Of a stretch of 64,000 nucleotides of DNA, positions 1 through 10,025 are shown piece after piece. This DNA is from Nyssa sinensis. Taxonomy: Eukaryota > Streptophyta > Magnoliopsida > Cornales > Nyssaceae. Where the stretch lies: positions 1 through 64,000 of the forward strand of contig VIRR01000563.1 in the NCBI GenBank assembly GCA_008638375.1. Reading direction: 5' to 3'. Position 1 is the first letter of the stretch. Each line of letters starts with the position of its first letter. Under the pieces are notes generated by a model, which was not told where the DNA came from, did not search any database, and was given only the letters and a program-made list of their open reading frames with translations. The position numbers and the translations under genes were made by a program.

Positions 1-238
1 GTGAAAAAATTTGGAGGAATGAAAATTAAGAGTGAAAGAGGTTTGAAAAGAAAAAGAAGAGGAAAAATGATTTTTGAAGGAAAATGACATAAAGTAGCTT
101 TTGGATAAGTAGAAATTTTTAAAAATATTTGAGTAAAAACTTAAGTGACCATTGGAGAACATCAAATTCAGATTCACCTTTTACTCAAATTTTAAGTGAA
201 ATTTGAGTTTAAGTTTGAGTCACCAGTGGAGATGGTCT

Positions 239-799
239 AAGAGAGTTATGAAACACCATTGTGTGGTGTTGACGATTAAATTAGTAAATTATTTGAAGAA
301 GTGAGGTAAATGTAAAAGTTTTATATTTAATATAAATTTTGTTTGATAAATTTTAATTTTTAAAATTTAAATATATAAATTTATTAAAAATAAATTTATA
401 AGTTATTAGATTAAAATTTTTTAAAAAAGTTTAAAAAATTAGTTAAAATTAAAAAATATATATAATATAAAAGATAGTTTTGTTATTTAAAAAAAAAAAC
501 TTGAAGAAAATATTTTTATTTGTTAAAAAAAATAACAAAGATAAAAAAATCTAAGAAAATGTGAGTATAATTCAAAAATAGAAGCTTGATTTTGTACTGA
601 AAATTTGTTTTACATACTTGTCAACGCATAGATGATCCCTTTATATTGTGGAGATGTCAATTCATGCCAGAGCCAACGTTCTGGGAAAACTGGTGAAGCA
701 CAAGTTCTATAAGAGGGTACAGTCTTCTCTTGTTAGAATAATTTTAATGGTAAAATTTATTTTTGTTATGTTAAAATTAAATTTTAATAGTATTATAAT
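239..799. repeat. Dispersed AT-rich repeat block, copy interrupted by the retrotransposon
   Basis: The stretch begins with gagttatgagacaccattg and runs through AT-rich DNA to a short conserved segment around 665-705 (ccagagcc..., ttctgggaaaactggtgaag). The same order of segments recurs at 17674-18160 and 44878-45360, with partial copies at 15097-15185 and 40640-40840. The related copy at about 18205 reads on through taatattaaaaaattatt, exactly where the large element is inserted here, so these copies serve as approximate empty sites. No reading frame of note; the family is not one I recognise. Bases 1-238 are AT-rich with no recognisable gene. Confidence 0.6.
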
Positions 800-804
800 A
801 TTAA

Positions 805-1386
805 TGTAGAAATAGAAAATAAGGCTGAAAGAAAACAAATGAATGTAGGCCGAGAAGATGAAGTTGAAGTAAAGGTACAACCAAAACAAATCTAAACTTA
901 CATATAGATGTTGAAATAATCTTGGAGATAAGAGATGGAAGCCTCCAAGTCTGTTTTTACCTTACGGGACAATCTAGGTCATGTGGATTGGTGGATGAGG
1001 GTGAAAGAATTGCCAAGAGTGGACTGAACTATAAAATGGGTACACTCTAGCCTCTCTGGAATTTACGAGAATCTTCCACTAAGTTCTATAAGCTTCCATC
1101 ATCTTCTATCATCTTCTACTAAAGTACACGTGGAATGATAAGCATAATGGATGGAGAAACCGTTAGGATTTTCTCCTATAAATAGCTACTCCACCAATAG
1201 ATATGGAGGACGATAAGAAAAGAAGGAAGAACAAGGACTGACCATGGCGCTACCCCATTGATTCTCGGATCCAGACTGCTTCACCCTTTGACCTAGCCAT
1301 ATTACCTTGATATTCCCATATGTCATTCTAAGCGCAATCATCACTCCCGTACGAATCCTTTCTAATCTTGACACTCACCTTCAACA
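805..1386 (+). repeat. 5' LTR of the retrotransposon
   Basis: 582 bp, starts TGTAG and ends CAACA. A TATA box TATAAATA lies at 1177-1184 and is probably the promoter of the genomic RNA. It differs from the 3' LTR (13292-13874) by more than a dozen scattered substitutions by eye, so the insertion is not very recent. It is preceded directly by the target duplication ATTAA at 800-804. Confidence 0.9.
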
Positions 1387-1387
1387 T

Positions 1388-1405
1388 TTGGCGACTCCAC
1401 TAGGG
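1388..1405 (+). other. Primer-binding site next to 5' LTR
   Basis: Directly after the LTR the sequence reads ttggcgactccactaggg. The TGGCGACTCC start is of the kind described for Tat/Ogre elements, where the primer is reported as a tRNA-Arg. The tRNA identity is from general knowledge of the lineage and was not checked against a tRNA set. Confidence 0.6.
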
Positions 1406-1508
1406 AGTGGAATTCGCACGAAGGATGGCGCCTGTTTTGCGTAGTAGCTTACAGATGGGGAGAAGCTTCACAGAACCAAACCTGAGGGACCCATGATCCT
1501 TTCACAGG

Positions 1509-2808
1509 CCTGACACACCCTGAACAGCCCTTGAATGACCAAAATCCACAGGTAGTTCAACCTGTTGTTCTAAACTCAAATGTTTTCGAGAATTTGGCGG
1601 TTACCCTAGCCCAAATGCAAAATACCCAAGTCCAATTACAGCGCACCCAACAGCTTATCCTTGATGCTCTCCTTCACCAACCACAAAATTCCATACCACA
1701 ACCCTCTCCTAGTTCTGAACCGCACAATTCAACCCAACGGACCATGAACACCGCCAACCCTCCTCCACCAGAAGGAGGACCCTCTACTGCTAGAGTAGCC
1801 TCAAACCAGAACCCCGTGAACCAAATACACCCATCATGCCTCCAAACAATCCCACAATCCTTACTATAGATGATGTCCATAAACATGTCCAAGCAATACT
1901 TCAACAAGAGAAGCAAAAGTTTCCTGACATGACGTTTACCACTCCTTATCCTAAGGAGATTGCCTTATGCCTTACCCTGAAGGATATACTGCCCCACGTT
2001 TCGTGCGTTTCGATGGAAGAGGGGAAGTTCTTACGAACATGTACATCGCTTCATCGAAAGCTTGAACACCCATGCATCAGATCAGAACATTTGCCTCCGG
2101 GAGTTTTCAAAATCCTTGACTGATAGGGCCTACACGTGGTATCGGAAGCTCCTGAGGGATCAATTCGTAATTGGGAAGACTTGGTGCAAAAGTTTCATGC
2201 CAAATTTTTTCACGTAGAGGAAAAGTCACGAAGATCTCTTTGGCTAAAGTCACACAGAAACCACAAGAGATACTCATTAATTACGTGAAGCGTTTTCAGG
2301 ATTACTCCTTGGATTGTTATGAGCCTATCACTGAAGAAGAGTTGGTCAAGTTGTGTATTGGTGACATGGCTAAGGAATATCGAGTCCATCTTGTAACTGC
2401 TGAGATTGAGAGTTTCTCCAAATTGATGGACAAAGTATCGAAGATATATGAAGCTATGGGTGAAGCAAGGCGGGCCTCCGTGATCACAATAACACCAAGA
2501 TCTTATAGACGCGAGCAATCAGCGGCAGTAGCAGAGGAAGAGGAAGTGGCAGCAGCTCAAATGACAACTAAGCGTCCTCGATCCGCACCACCACCAGAAT
2601 TCCCATGTGAACTACGAGAGGTTAGGGCCGTTCTCAAAAAATGGATCAAAGATAAAGCAATCCAACTGCCTACACCTAATAGGCCACCTTCAAAACAGGA
2701 CAAAGAGCGCCCTAATTACTGTCCCTTTCACCAAGCTGTCCGACATCCATTAAAAGATTGTTGGGCACTTCGTCATATATCAAGGAGCGACTGGATTCCA
2801 AGAAGTTA
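1509..2808 (+). pseudogene. Degenerate gag of Ty3/gypsy element
   Basis: Recognisable gag peptides are spread over three frames: VHKHVQAILQQEKQKFPDM near 1870, the capsid-like KVTQKPQEILINYVKRFQDY near 2240-2300, and CPFHQAVRHPLKDCWAL near 2720-2770 (the remains of a retro-type zinc-finger-like motif). Frameshifts near 1860 and 2050 and an in-frame stop near 2120 break it. An N-terminal Gln/Pro-rich part (1531-1830) precedes the capsid part, as in Tat-type elements. The protein would form the particle that packages element RNA; this copy cannot be made whole. Confidence 0.75.
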
Positions 2809-3553
2809 AGGTTGGCTCCCCCTGAAGTGGAAGAAAATCCACTCCCCCAACATCAGGAGAAAGGAACAGAAGTAGCTATGGTGTCTTCCTATGATAATGC
2901 TGAAGCAGTAGCTATGATTGAAGTTCCCGATACCGACCCCCCCACAGTTAACCTTGTAGATCCCCACGATGGTCAAATGGAAAGGTTAAGCAAAACACCA
3001 AAGTTTGCGTGTTTTTTTGACCAGTTGGGAATAGGCCCTGACTCAAGGAGGCAAATAGTAAAGGCAATACTCAAGATTACTACAGAGAAGGGTGAGAAGT
3101 GTATTTTGGAAACAGGTTCACTACGCCGAACTCTCAAGAATGCTGTGCACTGCAATAACCTTTGATGATGGTGTATAGAGTGATACAATACCCACATAAC
3201 AGGCCGCTTTATGTACCTGTGACCATCAATGGTACTCATTTTAAAAGGAGGATTTTTGGATGGGGGGAGCTTCTGTAAACATTTTACCATTATCAGTATT
3301 TAAGGACGCAGGGTTTGAAGAAAGTGACTTGGGTCCCGGATACATCACCATAACGGGGTTTGGCTCACAAAAGCAACATAGTCTCGGGTACATAAATGCG
3401 GACTTGAAAGTTGGTCCAATTTCTTGCCATACCAAATTCCATGTAATTCAGGCCGTAACAACCTATCATGCCCTCTTATGGGCGAGTTTGGATGCATCGT
3501 TTTGCCCTAATCCCATCCATTTTTCACCAATGTGCCAAGGGTATCCTCAATAA
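2758..3553 (+). pseudogene. Degenerate gag-pol linker and aspartic protease
   Basis: A linker region (2758-3165) is followed by a retropepsin-like segment at 3256-3553 containing GASVNILPLSVFKDAGF and HVIQAVTTYHALL, which is typical of gypsy proteases. The catalytic Asp-Gly-Gly motif is out of frame with the rest. A run of six G at 3262-3267 is one base longer than the frame needs, so the Asp codon at 3259-3261 is read in a different frame from the downstream protease. A stop near 3163 also breaks the linker. The enzyme would have cut the polyprotein. Confidence 0.7.
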
Positions 3554-3959
3554 CAAACTCATCACCATTATGGCAATCATCTCATCCTTTTTACAATCGG
3601 AGGCTCATTATGCCGATTGCAGTGTTCTACACTGAATATGCTAAAGATGAGGCCACACGTCTCTGTAACGTATTCCACCCCAATCCCACGATGAGAGGAT
3701 GCCAAAAATGGGAGTTTTTCTGAACCTACCCCGACAAACAAGAAGAGAAAGACAAACAAGGGCTCCCCGATGGTGAAAGGATAAAAAATGCTGATGGAAC
3801 AATCACTTATTGCTTATGACGGTGTTCGGGGTCAAATCCTTCCACGGATATTGACCCCCCACTCCCATAGAGAATTGTGTGTTTCAGAACAAGTAAAAAT
3901 CATGCAAGAACCAGAGGAAGCACCAGAATGTCCTCCAAGATGGCCCTCGCTCCCAGAAG

Positions 3960-4345
3960 CAAGAACTTGAGCAAATTGATCTCGGGGAGAGTAAAAGTTT
4001 TTCACGGCCTATATATGTAGCTAAGGACCTTCCAGATAATATCAAGGGCGAGCTTATCTTCTCTGTTAAAAGAATTTTGTGATGTTTTTGCCTGGACTTA
4101 CTCTGAAATGTTGGGAATTGCTCAGAAGTCATGACCCCACAAGTTGAATGTCTCACCTGTTGCCGCACCAGTTAAGTAGGCACCACGAGTATTCCGGCCT
4201 GAACTAGAGCTCCAGATCAAAAGTGAGATAGAAAATTTGTTGGATGCGAGATTCATTAAGCCCATACAACACCCGAGCTGGCTGGCTAGCATTGTCCCTG
4301 TTAAAAAAAGAACCGGCCAAATCCGTGTGTGTATCGACCTTTGCG
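3960..4345 (+). pseudogene. Truncated reverse transcriptase (N-terminal part only)
   Basis: Peptides SRPIYVAKDLPDNIKGELI (about 4000-4055) and, in another frame, IKSEIENLLDARFIKPIQHP followed by VPVKKRTGQIRVCIDL (about 4218-4340) match the beginning of gypsy reverse transcriptases. Several frameshifts and stops lie between them. The homology stops at the CIDL residues, before the catalytic YxDD box. From there the sequence is the reverse complement of the PMD gene, joined through the short shared stretch tatcgac. The rest of reverse transcriptase, RNase H and integrase are missing. Confidence 0.75.
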
Positions 4346-5977
4346 AGACAAAGGAGGAATAACGAAAGAACCCCTTGCGTGGCAAATGGTTGTAAAATAT
4401 TCTATTTTAAAGTAAGAAAAACAGTCATTGAAAGTTACCCTTGAAACACTTTCAGTTGGAGGGCCTTGGTCTAGGCCAAAATTGTCGGCCCACTCTTTGA
4501 GGGTTATAAGTCATGCTATCATTTAACGCTTCCGTACAAAGAGGTAAGCACAAGGAAAGGCAATCAAAGCCCACACGAGAGAGCGAAGTGAAGGGTTACT
4601 ATCAGAAAAATCCTCGTCCACTAAAGGATCATCATATAATCCCAAGCCAATTTTCTCCACTCATGGGCTTCACATAAGGCCTAAATAAAAACTCACTCTC
4701 TTCATCCATGAACATCATCAACTTCTTTAAAGACCCCTTTCCCTTCCATCGAACAACCCGTGAAAACTCATTTTTCACCTTCCTCACCCTTTTAGTTTCT
4801 TTGACAAATTTAGGACGGTAGGAAGGCAAAACCTCTGGCTTAGGTCCATATGAGGGAAATCTCTCAAAAAGAAACAATTGTAGAAACATGGTGCATGCAT
4901 AGTTAGTTATATCATAACGACCAACGGACCGAACAGTATCGTCATGATACATGTCTAACCTCCGATACAAGGAACCTAAAAATAAGGGCCCTAAAGCAAA
5001 GTTGTAACCCTGTGACAATTTGACTGCCAAAGGAAAAACTCGAGAATTTATACCATCCTCAGGGGGCATAGGCAGGACATACCGAGCAAGCCAACATGCA
5101 ATAAATGCTGCAAGACGGTGAGGGCTCTTAATGCCGGGACCATCTACCTCTCCCCTTTCACCCCGATCTTTTTCTTTCCCCTTCGCACCACGAGGCTCAA
5201 TGTCTTATAAAAATATCTTAGCCAACCCGCAAAAGATGATTTACCACCCACATCACCTGTTCCTTTCGAACTGCTACTCTTACTTCCTTGGCCTTTCAAA
5301 AAATGACTATGCAGATAGGCGCACTTGGTAAAAGATTGTTGAAGATACTCAACAATTTTTCTTTCTTCTTTAGAAATTTTCACTGAAGAAAAATCTGACA
5401 AGCCAAATAATGGGAGACGGAGTAAAATAAACACATCCTCTAAAGTTGGTGTAAATTCACCCCAAGCAGTAATGAAGGTGTGGGACGAACTACTCCACCT
5501 TGAAAGTAAAGTAAGCAGACTTTTTCTATCTTTCCTACATCCGATGGTAGCACAAGTCTGAATACTGTTATAAATTTTTGCCTTTTTCAGTACTCCTCCA
5601 AACTCCTTCAGAATCACAGATGTCCATTCTTCCCAGTCAAGTATAGGGCCAGAACTTGCTTCAAAATAAGTAAAGGAATAAGGGTAATCCCCTCTCTCCA
5701 CACCCAGCCTAGACACCGAAGAAGGAGGAACTTTGATCCCTTTATCGAAAGGAAGAGGGGGATATAAAATAAGAGGGTAACGTATAGGAATGGGGTCCTT
5801 ACAAGAGTTCCTAAAATCTAAATTTTTCCATTCCTTCACCTTAATCCAAAACTGATCCTCTGGTGTACCCATGTACGGCGCCCTTTGCCATTCACTCTCA
5901 TCAGGAATTGGAGGGGCAACTCCTTTGATTCCCAAAATATCAATGTCTTGTTCTCCAAGATTAGTAAGATGAGCCAT
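4332..5977 (-). pseudogene. Broken antisense copy of the PMD gene
   Basis: This is a reverse-oriented copy of the first coding exon of the intact gene at 8079-11848. It covers the start codon (5975-5977) down to the equivalent of about 9715. The N-terminal half is open (MAHLTNLGEQDIDILGIKG... ). A one-base loss near 5207 shifts the frame after GWLRYFYK, and further shifts follow below 4650. It lacks exons 2-5, which were lost at the junction with reverse transcriptase. Upstream it keeps about 220 bp of the 5' UTR intron (to 6197), then a 30-bp filler and the inverted LTR, so it has no promoter of its own. Confidence 0.8.
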
Positions 5978-6227
5978 CTTGACTGAACTGAAAAAAAAAA
6001 AAAAAATAAATAAATGCAAATAAAAATAAATAAATAAATCAATAAACAAAATATAGAACCAAATAACAAGAAGCCAGATATAAAATATATGTGTGTGTGT
6101 ATATATATATATATATAAAATAATAATAACAATAGGGAGGATTGCTGTCCAAACCAAGATGGCCGTGAAAATCCCCAAACGCAGTAAGAAACATAAAGCG
6201 GCCTTGTTTTGGAGCTCAATAGGTAAA

Positions 6228-6809
6228 TGTTGAAGGTGAGTGTCAAGATTAGAAAGGATTCGTACGGGAGTGGTGGTTGCGCTTAGAATGACATATGGGA
6301 ATATCAAGGTAATATGGCTAGGTCAGAGGGTGAAGCAGTTTGGATCCGAGAATCAATGGGGAAGCGCCATGGTCAGTCCTTGTTCTTCCTTCTTTTCTTA
6401 TCATCCTCCATATCTATTGGTGGAGTAGCTATTTATAGGAGAAAATCCTAACGGTTTCTCCGTCCATTACGCTCATCATTCCACGTGTACTTTAGTAGAA
6501 GATGATAGAAGATGATGGAAGCTTATAGAACTTAGTGGAAGATTCTCGTAAATTCCAGAGAGGCTAGAGTGTACCCATTTTATAGTTCGGTCCACTCTTG
6601 GCAATTCTTTCACCCTCATCCACCAATCCACATGACTTAGATTGTCCCGTAAGGTAAAAACAGACTTGGAGGCTTCCATCTCTTTATCTCCAAGATTGTT
6701 TCAACATATGTATGTAAGTTTAGATTTGTTTTGGTAGTACCTTTACTTCAACTTTATCTTCTCGGCCTACATTCATTTGTTTTCTTCAGCCTTATTTTCT
6801 ATTTCTACA
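6228..6809 (-). repeat. Inverted third LTR inside the element
   Basis: A full-length LTR in reverse orientation: it starts TGTTGAAGGTGAG (the complement of the LTR 3' end) and ends CTATTTCTACA. The reverse TATA box lies at 6430-6437. On its right, 6810-6819 (TTTGCCCCCT) is the reverse complement of the polypurine tract, so in its own orientation this is a 3' LTR. On the left, a 30-bp stretch (6198-6227) of unclear origin separates it from the PMD-gene intron. Confidence 0.85.
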
Positions 6810-7281
6810 TTTGCCCCCTGCACACATGATTCATTATGAATACTTGTGTGCATATTTTAACGATGATATTAATACACTTTACATGTCTTATATAGATTTG
6901 CCCCCACCACATAGCCATATCAAGAGTACAAATTTTCATATTTCATCATATTACTATTATTATTATTTTTATTTTATTTTATTTTATATTTTATTTTATT
7001 TTATTTTATTTTATTTGCATTAAATTAAATAAAATAATAATAATAATGAATAAATAGTGATATTAAAACAATTAGTCCTAGATGGAGCTTATTAGAGGCA
7101 AAGCCAAAATGTCCCAAAACAGTAACAAAGCTAGTAAAACTGCCCATAACTAAGAAAGTGAAAGAATCACTATAATTGGTGCTTAAACGGTAGTGAAAAA
7201 ATGGAGATTGAGCAGCCAAGCCACAACTTGCTTTTAGCCGGCTTGGAAGGAGGAGTTGGCGCAGCATTGCTTGTGTGGTGT
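6810..7281 (-). other. Inverted 3' internal region of the retrotransposon
   Basis: Non-coding, with an AT-rich tttta/ttat repeat at 6945-7050. It is the reverse complement of 12832-13291, which lies just before the 3' LTR. It separates the inverted LTR from the promoter of the PMD gene. No reading frame with recognisable similarity. Confidence 0.75.
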
Positions 7282-7313
7282 ACTGCACGTGCAGTGATCC
7301 CTATTATAAAAAA
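7282..7313 (+). promoter_or_regulatory. G-box plus TATA promoter of the intact PMD gene
   Basis: A perfect 14-bp palindrome ACTGCACGTGCAGT (7282-7295), centred on the G-box CACGTG, lies ten bases before a TATA box (TATAAAAAAA, from 7305). The same palindrome is kept in the inverted copy at 12818-12831. G-boxes are bound by plant bZIP and bHLH factors. The predicted transcript would start near 7335, with a pyrimidine-rich 5' UTR exon ending at 7553 (CGAG/GTATTC). The assignment as a promoter is inference from position and motif. Confidence 0.55.
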
Positions 7314-7553
7314 AGAGAACAAATGTTTCTATTCTAGAATCTTCATTTTTTTTAAAACCTCAGCCCCACTTCCTGCTCCCGAAAAGAAAAAAGGAGAACT
7401 TCTCTCTTCTTCGTTTCTCTTTTTTTTTTTTACAGTCATACGACGCGATTTTTACAATCATATGACGCGAGAAAGCAGACATCTTCATCATCTATTTTTT
7501 TTTTTTTTTACTGAACTTGCTTGAGTTTGAGTTGGAATTTTGGACTCCACGAG

Positions 7554-7920
7554 GTATTCCATTTTCTCTCTCTCCATTTTTTTATTATTATTATGTTTTT
7601 TTTTTTAGTCTTTAACGCACGCATCAAGTGATTGCCGCTCACTCATGGTGTCCGTATACCAACAACTTGATGTATGAATAGATTTTTATGGCCATTGTTT
7701 TTTTTTTTTTATAGTTATTTCAGATCCCATGATCTGGTTGGGGTTTGTGAGGCTTTGTATATTGGGTTTCTTTTGTGTTTGTGGTTCCAGACTTTTATGA
7801 TTGATGCCGTATTTTTTTTCAAAGAAATAATTGCATACATATTTTTTTATGTTTCTTACTGCGTTTGGGATTTTCACGGCCATCTTGGTTTGGACAGCAA
7901 TCCTCCCTATTGTTATTATT

Positions 7921-7960
<40 letters not shown>

Positions 7961-8068
7961 TATATTTTATATCTGGCTTCTTGTTATTTGGTTCTATATT
8001 TTATTTATTGATTTATTTATTTATTTTTATTTGCATTTATTTATTTATTTATTTATTTATTTTTTCAG
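7554..8068 (+). other. 5' UTR intron of the PMD gene
   Basis: The donor GAG/GTATTCC is at 7553/7554. The acceptor TTTTTTCAG ends at 8068, ten bases before the start codon. The intron is very T-rich and holds AT and ttta microsatellites (7926-7952, 8000-8064). A reading frame stays open through the intron in frame with the gene, but its residues are low-complexity hydrophobic and I treat it as intron. Confidence 0.6.
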
Positions 8069-8078
8069 TTTAGTCAAG

Positions 8079-9991
8079 ATGGCTCATCTTACTAATCTTG
8101 GAGAACAAGACATTGATATTTTGGGAATCAAAGGAGTTGCCCCTCCAATTCCTGATGAGAGTGAATGGCAAAGGGCGCCGTACATGGGTACACCAAAGGA
8201 TCAGTTTTGGATTAAGGTGAAGGAATGGAAAAATTTAGATTTTAGGAACTCTTGTAAGGACCCCATTCCTATACGTTACCCTCTTATTTTATATCCCCCT
8301 CTTCCTTTCGATAAAGGGATCAAAGTTCCTCCTTCTTCGGTGTCTAGGCTGGGTGTGGAGAGAGGGGATTACCCTTATTCCTTTACTTATTTTGAAGCAA
8401 GTTCTGGCCCTATACTTGACTGGGAAGAATGGACATCTGTGATTCTGAAGGAGTTTGGAGGAGTACTGAAAAAGGCAAAAATTTATAACAGTATTCAGAC
8501 TTGTGCTACCATCGGATGTAGGAAAGATAGAAAAAGTCTGCTTACTTTACTTTCAAGGTGGAGTAGTTCGTCCCACACCTTCATTACTGCTTGGGGTGAA
8601 TTTACACCAACTTTAGAGGATGTGTTTATTTTACTCCGTCTCCCATTATTTGGCTTGTCAGATTTTTCTTCAGTGAAAATTTCTAAAGAAGAAAGAAAAA
8701 TTGTTGAGTATCTTCAACAATCTTTTACCAAGTGCGCCTATCTGCATAGTCATTTTTTGAAAGGCCAAGGAAGTAAGAGTAGCAGTTCGAAAGGAACAGG
8801 TGATGTGGGTGGTAAATCATCTTTTGCGGGTTGGCTAAGATATTTTTATAAAGACATTGAGCCTCGTGGTGCGAAGGGGAAAGAAAAAGATCGGGGTGAA
8901 AGGGGAGAGGTAGATGGTCCCAGCATTAAGAGCCCTCACCGTCTTGCAGCATTTATTGCATGTTGGCTTGCTCGGTATGTCCTGCCTATGCCCCCTGAGG
9001 ATGGTATAAATTCCCGAGTTTTTCCTTTGGCAGTCAAATTGTCACAGGGTTACAACTTTGCTTTAGGGCCCTTATTTTTAGGTTCCCTGTATCGGAGGTT
9101 AGACATGTATCATGACGATACTGTTCGGTCCGTTGGTCGTTATGATATAACTAACTATACATGCACCATGTTTCTACAATTGTTTCTTTTTGAGAGATTT
9201 CCCTCATATGGACCTAAGCTAGAGGTTCTGCCTTCCTATCGTCCTAAATTTGTCAAAGAAACTAAAAGGGTGAGGAAGGTGAAAAATGAGTTTTCACGGG
9301 TTGTTCGATGGAAGGGAAAGGGGTCTTTAAAGAAGTTGATGATGTTCATGGATGAAGAGAGTGAGTTTTTATTTAGGCCTTATGTGAAGCCCATGAGTGG
9401 AGAAATTGGCTTGGGATTATATGATGATCCTTTAGTGGACGAGGATTTTTCTGATAGTAACCCTTCACTTCGCTCTCTCGTGTGGGCTTTGATTGCCTTT
9501 CCTTGTTGCTTACCTTTTTGTACGGAAGCGTTAAATGATAGCATGACTTATAACCCTCAAAGAGTGGGCCGACAATTTGGCCTAGACCAAGGCCCTCCAA
9601 CTGAAAGTGTTTCAAGGGTAACTTTCAATGACTGTTTTTCTTACTTTAAAATAGAATCTTTTACAACCATTTGCCGCTCGAGGGGTTCTTTCGTTATTCC
9701 TCCTTTGTCTCGCAAAGGTCGATATACAGAGGAAGGCCTTTTCTTTTGGAAGGATAACTTAGAGTCATTTTGGTTATTTCCTCATAGTGATCATCAGAGG
9801 GTAAGCCCCTCCAGGATTCTGAGAAATGATAATTCTTTGCGCCTTCCTAGTCCCAAAAAAGGGGAAGATCGCAATTGGGGTGGATGTGGCCAAAATATGT
9901 TCTTGTCTGAGAAGAAGAAATCTGTGACAGAGGGTCAGAAGGCCAAGATTGAGGTAATGCTAACCACCCTTCTCCTCCTCACTCTTTCTTC

Positions 9992-10025
<34 letters not shown>

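Noticed and set aside
1674..1916. Minus-strand frame opposite gag
   Set aside because: Shadow of the Pro/Gln-rich gag N-terminus with no similarity of its own.
7674..8078. Upstream extension of the PMD reading frame
   Set aside because: Low-complexity Phe/Tyr/Ile sequence made of T-runs and microsatellites, with good donor and acceptor splice sites; better explained as a 5' UTR intron.
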